Made by a program: the position numbers and the translations under genes. From Prochlorococcus marinus CUG1433 (GTDB taxonomy: Bacteria > Cyanobacteriota > Cyanobacteriia > PCC-6307 > Cyanobiaceae), in contig JAEPLN010000001.1 of the NCBI GenBank assembly GCA_017644425.1, positions 1,178,001-1,242,000 of the forward strand: a DNA stretch of 64,000 bases. The letters are read 5' to 3'. Every line of letters begins with the position of its first letter. Within the stretch, counting starts at the first letter, position 1. The notes beneath the pieces were generated by a model. The model was not told where the DNA came from. It ran no database searches and saw only the letters and a list, made by a program, of their open reading frames with translations. This document shows positions 1 to 8,498 of this stretch, piece by piece.

Positions 1-98
1 TATTCAATATAAAAATTAAAATTAATTAACTTGTACCAACTGAAACAAAATATTTTCGTTATTCTGTATAAAGTAAAAGTACTTAGTACTTGAATTTA

Positions 99-314
99 AT
101 GCCTCAAAAAACATTGAGATTCAAAATTCATCAAGACGGAAGAGTTGAAGAGACTGTTGAGGGATTTACTGGTAATTCATGCAATGAAGCTACAAAAAAT
201 CTCGAAGATGCTCTTGGTAAGGTAACAATCAAGAATAAAACATCTGATGCTTTCATCTCAAATGAAAATGAAAACTTAAAACAATTAAACACTGAATCTA
301 ATGTCACATTTTAG
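99..314 (+). CDS. DUF2997 small protein
   Basis: Small cyanobacterial protein of the DUF2997 type; function unknown. An in-frame TTG lies at 90, but ATG 99 gives the usual start MPQKTLRFKI. The reading frame overlaps the next gene by 14 bases, so translation is probably coupled to the Ycf35-like protein that follows, as is usual for this pair. The C-terminal third is polar (N and E rich). Family assignment comes from the N-terminal pattern (I-x-DGRVEE-V-G-x-G-x-C) and the neighbour. Confidence 0.8.
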   Translation: MPQKTLRFKIHQDGRVEETVEGFTGNSCNEATKNLEDALGKVTIKNKTSDAFISNENENLKQLNTESNVTF

Positions 315-693
315 TACAATCAAAACCCAGCTTAAAGAATCAGAGCCATTAATTAAGGCCTTAAACAACCTCGGTTATTCCATCAATCAAGAAGAAAAGT
401 TTGTAAAAGGTTACAGAGGGAAGTTTACAGCGGTTGATATAAGCATGAATTTACCTGGCGACACTAAAGTTGGATTTAAATGGGACAATAATTCAAATGC
501 TTATGAATTAGTTACTGACCTTGATCTTTGGAAATTTGAAATCCCAGTAGAAAGATTTATTTCTAAAGTCACTCAGATGTATGCTTACCATACAATTATT
601 TCAAAAACTAATGAGGATGGATATCAAATCGTTGAACAAAAAAATAAAAATGATGGATCTATTGAATTGGTTTTAACCAAGTGGGATAACTAA
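301..693 (+). CDS. ycf35: Ycf35-like protein (DUF1257)
   Basis: Homologue of the plastid/cyanobacterial Ycf35 protein (DUF1257), 130 residues, which is full length. It begins MSHFSTIKTQLK, the typical start of the family. The role is not established. It overlaps the DUF2997 gene and is followed after 9 bases by a ferredoxin gene and then an aldo/keto reductase, suggesting one redox-linked transcription unit. Confidence 0.88.
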   Translation: MSHFSTIKTQLKESEPLIKALNNLGYSINQEEKFVKGYRGKFTAVDISMNLPGDTKVGFKWDNNSNAYELVTDLDLWKFEIPVERFISKVTQMYAYHTIISKTNEDGYQIVEQKNKNDGSIELVLTKWDN

Positions 694-702
694 TATCAGA
701 AT

Positions 703-1062
703 ATGGATTTTATAGATCCATTTGATGATCTTGAAGAAAATACTGAAATCACTGGCTGGGAGCCTGTATTAGGTGGACAGCTAGCGGAAAAAGCTGTTTG
801 GGTTGATGAGGCTAAATGTATTGGTTGCCAATATTGTGTGCACGTAGCTTCGAACACTTTTATGGTTGATGAATTTCATGGTAGAAGTCAAGCTATTAGG
901 CAAGATGGAGATAGTTCTGATGTTATACAAGAAGCAATAGATACGTGTCCTGTTGATTGTATTCACTGGGTGAATTTTGAAGAATTGGATGATTTGGAAA
1001 ATAGTCTCGATAGGGATATGTTTCAATCATTTGGAAAACCACCACGAATGAATAAACACTAA
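703..1062 (+). CDS. 4Fe-4S ferredoxin
   Basis: Single-cluster ferredoxin of 119 residues. Cluster cysteines are visible as C39-x2-C42-x2-C45, with C82 followed by proline; C86 is an extra cysteine. The protein is acidic, as expected of a soluble electron carrier. It lies 10 bases before the aldo/keto reductase gene and may serve a reductase of the same unit, which is inference. Confidence 0.87.
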   Translation: MDFIDPFDDLEENTEITGWEPVLGGQLAEKAVWVDEAKCIGCQYCVHVASNTFMVDEFHGRSQAIRQDGDSSDVIQEAIDTCPVDCIHWVNFEELDDLENSLDRDMFQSFGKPPRMNKH

Positions 1063-1072
1063 TTTTTAGAAG

Positions 1073-2266
1073 ATGCAGTATCGGAGATTTGGTCGAACCA
1101 ATCTAAAAATTCCTATTTTGTCTTTAGGAGGCATGAGATTTCAAAAAAGTTGGGATCAATTAGATTTCTCAGCAATTTCATATGAAGATCAAAATAAACT
1201 AGAGAATATTTTGAATCTGGCAAATAAATATGGCTTAAGTCATGTAGAAACTGCCAAATATTATGGAACTTCAGAGGTGCAATTAGGGATGGGTTTTAAA
1301 AATACTAATAAAATCCCAAATATTATTCAAACAAAGATTCCTCCAAATAGTGATCCGACAATTTTTGAGAAAGATGTCATAACAAGTATTGAAAAATTGA
1401 AAGTTAAAAAAATTGATTTGTTAGCAATACATGGCATTAATACGGCGGAACATTTACATCAGGCTGTTCGAGATGGAGGTTGTATTGACATTTTGCGGAA
1501 TTTTCAAAAAGAAAATTTAATTAGATTTATTGGATTTTCAACCCATGGCAAACCTTCGCTTATTGAAAAGGCAATATCAACAAATTTATTTGATTATGTT
1601 AATTTGCACTGGTATTACATTAATCAAGCAAATACAAAAGTTATTAATTTAGCAAATAAATATGATCTTGGGGTTTTCATTATAAGTCCTACTGACAAGG
1701 GGGGACATCTTCATACTCCCTCAACAAAAATGTTGGAACTTTGTAGTCCGCTTCATCCTATAGTTTTTAATGATCTTTTTTGCTTAAGAAACCAAAATGT
1801 CCATACTCTCAGTGTTGGCATTGCACAAGAGTCAGATTTTGATCTTCATTTAGAAGCGGTCTCTTTGTTATCAGAAACTGAACATTATGTTCCAAAAATA
1901 TTAAATAGATTAAAGGAGGAATCAATAAATGCTTTAGGTTTAGAATGGTATCAAAATTGGAATAGAAATTTACCGAGTTGGGAATATACCCCTGGAAATA
2001 TTAATATTCCCATTCTGCTTTGGCTTTCAAATTTAATAGATTGGTTGGATATGGAGGGATTTGCAAGGGCTAGATACCAACTGCTTGGGAATGGAAGTCA
2101 TTGGTTTCCAGGACGTAACGCTAATTTATTAGATGTGGATATTTCCGAAGACCAATTATTGAAAGTTTTAGAAGGACATATAAATCCAAAAAAAGTTATA
2201 AGAAAATTAAGAACTTTAAAAGAAAAGTTCGGAGATAACTCTGTTAAAAGATTATCAAAAAAATAA
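1073..2266 (+). CDS. aldo/keto reductase family protein
   Basis: Predicted NAD(P)H-dependent oxidoreductase of the aldo/keto reductase superfamily, 397 residues. The N-terminal TIM-barrel part shows RRFGRTNLKIP, the Tyr of the catalytic tetrad in ETAKYYGTSE, the Lys in IQTKIP and the His in LAIHGIN. The usual Asp before the TA motif is Glu here. The C-terminal 150 residues resemble the extended form of the family that often sits next to ferredoxins. Substrate unknown. It ends 3 bases from the convergent rsmG gene. Confidence 0.83.
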   Translation: MQYRRFGRTNLKIPILSLGGMRFQKSWDQLDFSAISYEDQNKLENILNLANKYGLSHVETAKYYGTSEVQLGMGFKNTNKIPNIIQTKIPPNSDPTIFEKDVITSIEKLKVKKIDLLAIHGINTAEHLHQAVRDGGCIDILRNFQKENLIRFIGFSTHGKPSLIEKAISTNLFDYVNLHWYYINQANTKVINLANKYDLGVFIISPTDKGGHLHTPSTKMLELCSPLHPIVFNDLFCLRNQNVHTLSVGIAQESDFDLHLEAVSLLSETEHYVPKILNRLKEESINALGLEWYQNWNRNLPSWEYTPGNINIPILLWLSNLIDWLDMEGFARARYQLLGNGSHWFPGRNANLLDVDISEDQLLKVLEGHINPKKVIRKLRTLKEKFGDNSVKRLSKK

Positions 2267-2268
2267 TT

Positions 2269-2982
2269 TCATAATGGATTCTTCTCAGGTTTTCCAACTT
2301 TTCTTGGGTAAATTTCAGGGCAAAAATTTTTAGGTTGAATAAGAATAATATTTCGGGTGCCTTTACTTTTTGGTAATAAAATATTCTTTTTCTCTTTGAA
2401 TTTTCCTTCTAATATTTCTAAAGTTTTATTTAGATTTTTACTTTCTTCATCATTCCATTTCCCACAAAATAAAACTCCTAATCCTTCTTTTTTGAGCATT
2501 GGTAATATATATTCTGAAACTGTTGATGGATTACTTACCGCTCTAGTAGTAGCTATATGGAAACTATTTCTCATTAACGATTGATGGGCTAAATTTTCAA
2601 TGCGATCATTGATTACATGAATATTGTTTTTGAAATTGATCTCTTTAATTAAGGTTTTTAGTGCATCTGTTTTCTTTTTAGAAGAATCAACTAAGTATAT
2701 TTCTGAAGTGGGATGAGTTATGGCATAAGCTAAACCAGGGAAGCCACAGCCGGATCCAATATCTAAAAATTTTTTATTATCAAAATTAAAATTTGGGAAA
2801 GTTTTAAAAGGCCAAATACTGTCAAAAACTTGAGATACCCAATAATCATCACCATTAATTAATCTAGTTAAGTTGGTTTTATTATTTAATTCTTTAATTT
2901 TAATTTGCAATTCTTGAAACATAATTATCTCTTCTTCAGTTATTAAGGAAAAAATTTCTTCTGGAATTTTTTGTTTTTTCAT
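2269..2982 (-). CDS. rsmG: 16S rRNA (guanine527-N7)-methyltransferase RsmG
   Basis: Class I SAM-dependent methyltransferase that modifies G527 of 16S rRNA. The SAM-binding loop FLDIGSGCGFPGLA lies near residues 68-81, preceded by the family sequence INGDDYWVSQVFDS. Length 237 is normal for RsmG/GidB. Convergent with the aldo/keto reductase gene. Confidence 0.92.
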   Translation of the reverse strand: MKKQKIPEEIFSLITEEEIIMFQELQIKIKELNNKTNLTRLINGDDYWVSQVFDSIWPFKTFPNFNFDNKKFLDIGSGCGFPGLAYAITHPTSEIYLVDSSKKKTDALKTLIKEINFKNNIHVINDRIENLAHQSLMRNSFHIATTRAVSNPSTVSEYILPMLKKEGLGVLFCGKWNDEESKNLNKTLEILEGKFKEKKNILLPKSKGTRNIILIQPKNFCPEIYPRKVGKPEKNPL

Positions 2983-3071
2983 TTCGTTATAAATATAAAT
3001 TTTTACTATTCATTAAATACATTCTATTTATTAAAAATTTATTAGAATTACAATATTAATAAAAGATTATT

Positions 3072-3512
3072 TTGAAAGGGGAAATTTCTTATTACAAAAT
3101 TTTAGGTGTAGATGAAAATGCCTCAAATCATGAATTAAGAAAGGCATTTTGCAAACTTTCCATTGAGTTACATCCTGATACAACTTCTTTAGAAATAGAC
3201 GAAGCTAAAAGTAAATTCCAAGAAGTTTTGGAAGCCTATGAAAATTTGAATAATAATAATTTGAGGAAAATTTATGATGACAAATTAAAGGAAAGATTGA
3301 GAAGTAAGAGTAAGAATAAAGTTTTAAATAATTTAATAATACATTCAAACAATCAAAATTTAGTAGAGAATAGAAGACCTTTTTCAAATGGGGAATTGTT
3401 TTCGTTATTTCTTTTATTTATTATCATTTCAATAAGCTTGATTTGTTCAATTTTTATTGCCTCTTTTACTGGCAAAGAATTAGATACAATACCTATCTGG
3501 TTAGTAAAATAA
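3072..3512 (+). CDS. J-domain membrane protein
   Basis: DnaJ-type J domain at residues about 6-70 with the diagnostic HPD tripeptide at 34-36. A polar linker and one membrane segment (about 113-135, LFLLFIIISISLICSIF) follow. There is no Gly/Phe region or zinc finger, so this is a specialised membrane-anchored Hsp70 partner rather than DnaJ itself. The start is TTG. The DUF3143 gene follows after 15 bases. Confidence 0.82.
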   Translation: MKGEISYYKILGVDENASNHELRKAFCKLSIELHPDTTSLEIDEAKSKFQEVLEAYENLNNNNLRKIYDDKLKERLRSKSKNKVLNNLIIHSNNQNLVENRRPFSNGELFSLFLLFIIISISLICSIFIASFTGKELDTIPIWLVK

Positions 3513-3527
3513 TACTTTAAAAAGTCT

Positions 3528-3785
3528 GTGAATCTCTCAAGAAAACCTATCAACCAACATTCACTTCAATCATTGGAATTGTGGCTAACTGATATAGGTG
3601 CGGTGAAGGATGTAAATAATCCATCTAAATGGTACTTGTTACTTTCTAATTGGAATGCAACTATTTTTTTTGAACAAGAAGATTTAAGTGTTATCTGGGA
3701 AAGCGAAGGACAAGAAACTAAAAGACTATTTTCCTATTGCATTAATAGAGAAGATGTGGAAAATGCAATACTGCAGGGACCTTAA
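3528..3785 (+). CDS. DUF3143 protein
   Basis: Cyanobacterial conserved protein of 85 residues resembling DUF3143, with a tryptophan-rich core. The start is GTG at 3528. It follows the J-domain gene closely, an arrangement that suggests co-transcription. Function unknown. It ends 8 bases before the convergent bioA stop. Confidence 0.78.
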   Translation: MNLSRKPINQHSLQSLELWLTDIGAVKDVNNPSKWYLLLSNWNATIFFEQEDLSVIWESEGQETKRLFSYCINREDVENAILQGP

Positions 3786-3793
3786 ATTTCTAT

Positions 3794-5095
3794 CTACAGA
3801 TTGTCTAATATTTGTCTTATTATCCAGTAACTTTTTTCTAATTGATCATCCGTTATACAGAGAGGGGGCAAGAGGTAAATAACATTCCCGAGGGGTCTAA
3901 TAAATAAACCTTGCTCCATTGCAAGATTCTTTATTTCTTTCCCAATATTATTGAAATAACCTTTTTTGTTCCCAATATCTAAATCGAAGGCAGCAATTGT
4001 GCCGGATACCCTTATCTTTTTTATGTAAGGTAAATTTTCAAATTTAATTAAATGAGACAAATGTTTTTCTTCAAACGAAAGGTATTTGTGTGGTTCTTTC
4101 TCTAATAAATCAAGGCTAGCGTTTGCCGCAGCACAACCTAAAGGATTAGCAGTAAAACTATGTCCATGCCAAAAAGTTTTTCTTGGGCAATCATCAATAA
4201 AAGATTGAAAAATATTTTCTTTACATAAAGTTATTCCCATCGGTAAAAATCCACCAGTTAAGCCCTTTGAAATACTTATTAAATCAGGAATGATATTTGC
4301 CTTTTGAAATGCAAAAAGGCTTCCACATCTTCCAAAACCAGTTAATACTTCATCTGCAATTAATAAAGAATTATTATTTTTTATAGTTTCTGAAACTTTT
4401 TTAATAAACTGAGGTCTAACCATATTCATGCCTCCTGCGCCTTGAACTAGTGGCTCAAGAATAACTGCTACTGTCGGGGTTTTAAGAAGAGCTTCTAATT
4501 TTTGGATCGCCTCAATTTCTTTATTTTCTATCTTTTCGTCATTTATCCAAGTTGAGGGCCATGGCACTCTTCTAACTGGGAACATAAGATTATCGAAATT
4601 CTCATTAAAAATATTTCTTTCTCCTAAAGCCATTGCACCAAATGTATCGCCATGATATGCACCATCAAAAGCTACTATTTGAGATCTTGTCTCTCCTCTA
4701 TTTTGCCATGATTGGAAGGCAATTTTTAAAGCTACCTCCACTGCAGTAGAACCGTTATCAGAAAAGAACAATCTTTCTAGTCTTGATAATCTACTAAGTC
4801 TTTCTGCTAATTTTTTTGCTTGTGGATGTAAAAAATCAGCAAATATAACTTGCTCAAGATTTTTTGCTTGATTGAAAATGGCATCCGCAATATATTCGTT
4901 ACTATGGCCATGAAGAGTTACCCACCAACTACTAATCGCGTCAATTAGCTCTTTTTTAGGATCTTTAGTAAATAGGAGTGCATCTTTACCATGAGTTACT
5001 TCTATTTGTGGTTTGCTGGTATTTATTTGTGTAAAAGGTGGCCAAATATTTGGATGCCAAGCATGATTTGGAGATTCTGAATCCAAAGATTTCAT
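3794..5095 (-). CDS. bioA: adenosylmethionine-8-amino-7-oxononanoate aminotransferase
   Basis: PLP-dependent class III aminotransferase that turns KAPA into DAPA using SAM, the third step of biotin ring assembly. Visible features are the active-site Lys in ISKGLTGGFLPM, the SDNGSTAVEVALK phosphate-binding part and HGHSFTANPLGC. Length 433 is typical. Last gene of the biotin operon; its start overlaps the end of bioD by 4 bases. Confidence 0.94.
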   Translation of the reverse strand: MKSLDSESPNHAWHPNIWPPFTQINTSKPQIEVTHGKDALLFTKDPKKELIDAISSWWVTLHGHSNEYIADAIFNQAKNLEQVIFADFLHPQAKKLAERLSRLSRLERLFFSDNGSTAVEVALKIAFQSWQNRGETRSQIVAFDGAYHGDTFGAMALGERNIFNENFDNLMFPVRRVPWPSTWINDEKIENKEIEAIQKLEALLKTPTVAVILEPLVQGAGGMNMVRPQFIKKVSETIKNNNSLLIADEVLTGFGRCGSLFAFQKANIIPDLISISKGLTGGFLPMGITLCKENIFQSFIDDCPRKTFWHGHSFTANPLGCAAANASLDLLEKEPHKYLSFEEKHLSHLIKFENLPYIKKIRVSGTIAAFDLDIGNKKGYFNNIGKEIKNLAMEQGLFIRPLGNVIYLLPPLCITDDQLEKSYWIIRQILDNL

Positions 5096-5760
5096 TTAAC
5101 TTTTTTTGATTTGAAAAGTGAGATCAATTTATTCTTGATGTCTAATTCTTTCCATAGTATATCTAAATTATTTGAGTCCATTTTTTTGATGTAAGGAAAT
5201 TCAGCAATTAATGGAATACCACTAAAATTAACTAGCGTTTTTGGATTATCTAGGTGTTTTTCGCCATTGACTACTAAACCTAAAATCTCAATATTTCTTC
5301 GTTTTAAGGCTTCAATACTAAGCAGGGTATGGTTAAGAGTGCCAAGTGAGCTCTTACACACAAGTATTACTGGAAGATCCCATTGTTTTATTTGATCTAT
5401 TTGCAAAAAATTACGTGTTATTGGAACCATTAATCCTCCTGCAGTTTCTACAATTAATGATCCTTGCACTTTTGGTAATCTCAACTTGTCAAAGTTAATA
5501 GTTTTTTGATCTATTTCAGCAGCCCAATGAGGAGATAGAGGTTTTGTAAAAACATAAGCTTCTTTTATGATTTTCTCACTACTTACTTGTGTAAGTTTTT
5601 CAACAGTTTGACTATCAGTTTGCGATTCAATGCCACTTTGAATAGGCTTCCAATAAAAGGAATTTAATCCTTTAACAAAAAACGAGCTTATTAATGTTTT
5701 CCCAATATCAGTATCTGTTCCACAAATTATAAACTTGAAAATATCATTGTGAATACTCAT
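5092..5760 (-). CDS. bioD: dethiobiotin synthetase
   Basis: ATP-dependent carboxylase/cyclase that makes dethiobiotin from DAPA. The N-terminal P-loop reads GTDTDIGKTLIS, the BioD signature; VETAGGLMVPI is the second conserved loop. 222 residues. Overlaps bioC and bioA by 4 bases each, so it is translationally coupled in the operon. Confidence 0.93.
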   Translation of the reverse strand: MSIHNDIFKFIICGTDTDIGKTLISSFFVKGLNSFYWKPIQSGIESQTDSQTVEKLTQVSSEKIIKEAYVFTKPLSPHWAAEIDQKTINFDKLRLPKVQGSLIVETAGGLMVPITRNFLQIDQIKQWDLPVILVCKSSLGTLNHTLLSIEALKRRNIEILGLVVNGEKHLDNPKTLVNFSGIPLIAEFPYIKKMDSNNLDILWKELDIKNKLISLFKSKKVK

Positions 5761-6527
5761 AATTTCTTAATGATTTGAATCTCAATTTGCCATGAAAGGT
5801 TAACTGTATTATTGTAATTCTTTGGCCAAACCTTTTGAATTTCTTTTAACTCTTTCACTGTTTTACGTTTACATTTTGTTGATTGTGCCCCTACATTTTT
5901 GATGCTTTTAAAAAGCTTATATACATCTTCAAAATTCTCAAGATAATTAAACTGTTCTGAATAATGTATTTCAGTTGATTTGAAATCTTTTAATAATTCT
6001 CTACTGCAAAGGAAATTAAGACCACTATATTCAATATCAATTTTTTTACAAGTATCTTTCCATTCAGGAAAACAATCTTTTGTTGGATATGAAATGATTA
6101 AAAAACCTCCAGGCGTTAATTTGCTAAACCAATTTTTTATTGTCTTTTCTGGGTTGTTTAACCAATGTATGCAAAAGTTAGATGTTAATAGAGAACAGTT
6201 ATTTATTTCGGGAGGTAAATCATTATTCAAATCCCATAAAAATTTTTTTCTAGATAATTTATTCTCAAGAAGCATTTTCTTGCTGAAATCAATTCTGGAT
6301 ACTTTTTGCGATAAAAATTTTTTTTCTATTTCATCTGCCAATAGTCCTGGTCCTGATCCTAGATCTATCCATTCACCCTCTTTTTGGGGATTTAATTCTT
6401 TGATAAATTGAACAATCTTTTTTGCAAAGAATTTCTGAATATTTGAATACTCTCGATACCGATATGCAGCATCATTAAAATTATTTTTTATTTTCTCATT
6501 CCACTTTTTACTATCCATTTCAATCAT
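5757..6527 (-). CDS. bioC: malonyl-ACP O-methyltransferase
   Basis: SAM-dependent methyltransferase that caps malonyl-ACP so that the fatty acid machinery can build the pimeloyl chain. The SAM-binding motif WIDLGSGPGLLADEI is near residues 52-66. Length 256 fits BioC. It sits between bioK and bioD with overlaps of 8 and 4 bases. The start could be ATG 6527 or the in-frame ATG nine bases later. Confidence 0.88.
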   Translation of the reverse strand: MIEMDSKKWNEKIKNNFNDAAYRYREYSNIQKFFAKKIVQFIKELNPQKEGEWIDLGSGPGLLADEIEKKFLSQKVSRIDFSKKMLLENKLSRKKFLWDLNNDLPPEINNCSLLTSNFCIHWLNNPEKTIKNWFSKLTPGGFLIISYPTKDCFPEWKDTCKKIDIEYSGLNFLCSRELLKDFKSTEIHYSEQFNYLENFEDVYKLFKSIKNVGAQSTKCKRKTVKELKEIQKVWPKNYNNTVNLSWQIEIQIIKKL

Positions 6528-7224
6528 TAAGTGTATTAAGTAAGATCTCGTATAAATTTAAATTATTTAAGCAATGACCTTGCTGAGCTAATTTAATTAA
6601 AATTGGCTTCCTATCAAGTGTTTTATTTAAGGAATCTAAAAAGTTATTATTTGATTCTTTGTCAAGAATTAAATCATTTTCTGATTTTATAAAAATTATT
6701 CTGCAATCTTTTCTTAGAAATACTGGTAAATCTCTATTGATGTAAAGTTGTTTTAAATCACTTAAAAGAAGAGTTTTATTTAAACTCTCTAAACTCTTAT
6801 AAAAGATATTTTTAAAACTATTATTCATATCATTTGGCATAAATGATCTATTTATAAATTCTTTCAACATATCTTTAGTTTCATCTTTTATGATTTTTTT
6901 TTCCATTTTTTTTAGAGACCTCAAAATAAAGTTTCTTTTATTATTTAAAGGAAGAAAATTATTAAAAGAATTGATAAGAACAATATGAGTTGCTTCTTTT
7001 AAAATTTTTTTTTGCATTAAATGAAAACCAAATGAATGGCATAAAGTCATTCTGATTTCTTTTTTAGATTCGCTTTTAATCCATTTTGCTTGAAAAGTAT
7101 TTGTCGAAAAATAGCCCCTTTCATTATCTTGCCAATGCCAATTATTATTTAAAAAATCAACTTTAAAATCATCCCAGAAATATTTATTTAGTCCCCACCC
7201 ATGTTGAGTAATTATTTGTTTCAT
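6520..7224 (-). CDS. bioK: pimeloyl-ACP methyl ester esterase, BioK type
   Basis: Alpha/beta hydrolase of 234 residues in the place where a BioH-like esterase is needed to remove the methyl cap from pimeloyl-ACP. The nucleophile elbow is CHSFG, the oxyanion region is HGWGLN near the N terminus, and candidate Asp and His of the triad lie in SENDLILD and QQGHCLN. Marine picocyanobacteria are known to use BioK here; the assignment rests on operon context plus the triad. Confidence 0.8.
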   Translation of the reverse strand: MKQIITQHGWGLNKYFWDDFKVDFLNNNWHWQDNERGYFSTNTFQAKWIKSESKKEIRMTLCHSFGFHLMQKKILKEATHIVLINSFNNFLPLNNKRNFILRSLKKMEKKIIKDETKDMLKEFINRSFMPNDMNNSFKNIFYKSLESLNKTLLLSDLKQLYINRDLPVFLRKDCRIIFIKSENDLILDKESNNNFLDSLNKTLDRKPILIKLAQQGHCLNNLNLYEILLNTLND

Positions 7225-8360
7225 TTAAACTCTTTTAATACTGCAATGAATTTCTTTAGCAGATTGAAATCTAAGTTTCTTCTTATTGTTATTCTTATTC
7301 TTGCTTGTCCAACTGGAACAGTTGGAGGTCTTATTGCAATTGCTAAGAACCCATTTTCTTCGAGATATTTTTGTAGATAAATTGCCTTTTCTTCGTGGCC
7401 AACAATAATTGATAAAATGTGAGAATCTCCCTGAACTGGAAAACCAAAATTTTTAGTAATTTCATCTTTCCATATCTTCGCAGTCGATGACAAAGCATTA
7501 CCCCATTCTTTATTTTCTAAAATTTTTTTTAAACCTTCTAGTGCCCCAGCAGCTAAAGATGGCGCAAGAGCGGTTGTGTATCTAAATGCACCACTTGTTT
7601 GGATAAGATATTCACCAATTTCTGAATTGGAAGCTATGAAAGCTCCACCGCTTCCAAATGCTTTGCCAAAAGTTCCAGTAATCATAGTTATATCCGAACG
7701 GCAATTAAAACTTAACCCCCTGCCTTCAGGTCCTAAGATCCCAATTGCATGAGCTTCGTCAACTAGTAATTGAACACTATTTTTTTTGCAAATTTCGGTT
7801 ATATCTCTAAGCGGAGCAATTGATCCCTCCATGCTATAAAGAGATTCAACAATAACTAAAATGGAATTTTTTGTGGGATTAGATTTAATAATTTTATCTT
7901 CTAAATCTTTTAAATTATTGTGTGAAAATCGAACCAGTTTTGCTTGAGCAGCTTTAACTCCAACTAATAAAGAGTTATGGATCAATTTATCTGCTATTAC
8001 GATACTATTTCTGTTTGCTAAAGTTTGGATAGCGGCTATATTTGCTTGAAATCCGCTTGGGAAAAGTAATACTTTCTCTTGATCAAGCCAATTGGCAAGT
8101 TCTGTTTCTAATAATTTATGTATTGGTCTTGAACCTGTAATAAACCTGGAGCTTCCTGAACCAATCCCTTCAAGTAGGCTTATTTCGTAAGCAGCTTTTA
8201 TTAAGTCCTTATCCCTACTTAATCCAAAATAATCATTACTGCATAAGTCTATAAGTTTTGTATTTTGTAAATTCGTACTTAAAAGTTCAAATGGTTTTTT
8301 ACCTAAAGAAAATGTTTTCAATTCACGGATTCTATTTTTTGGAATTTTTATTCTTTTCAT
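7221..8360 (-). CDS. bioF: 8-amino-7-oxononanoate synthase
   Basis: PLP-dependent condensing enzyme joining pimeloyl-ACP and alanine to form KAPA. The PLP-binding Lys is in TGTFGKAFGSGGAF, and LVDEAHAIGILG is the conserved Asp/His region. 379 residues. First gene of the minus-strand operon bioF-bioK-bioC-bioD-bioA, transcribed away from the helicase gene across a 138-base gap. Confidence 0.93.
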   Translation of the reverse strand: MKRIKIPKNRIRELKTFSLGKKPFELLSTNLQNTKLIDLCSNDYFGLSRDKDLIKAAYEISLLEGIGSGSSRFITGSRPIHKLLETELANWLDQEKVLLFPSGFQANIAAIQTLANRNSIVIADKLIHNSLLVGVKAAQAKLVRFSHNNLKDLEDKIIKSNPTKNSILVIVESLYSMEGSIAPLRDITEICKKNSVQLLVDEAHAIGILGPEGRGLSFNCRSDITMITGTFGKAFGSGGAFIASNSEIGEYLIQTSGAFRYTTALAPSLAAGALEGLKKILENKEWGNALSSTAKIWKDEITKNFGFPVQGDSHILSIIVGHEEKAIYLQKYLEENGFLAIAIRPPTVPVGQARIRITIRRNLDFNLLKKFIAVLKEFK

Positions 8361-8498
8361 TTTGATAAAACAAATATACTGGATTTAATTAAAAAGATTT
8401 AGATTTACTATTAAAGTTTGCAAGGTATTCTTTGTTTATTAATATCTATATAGATCATATATTAAGAAGTTAACTCATCATCTCTTCAATCACAATTA

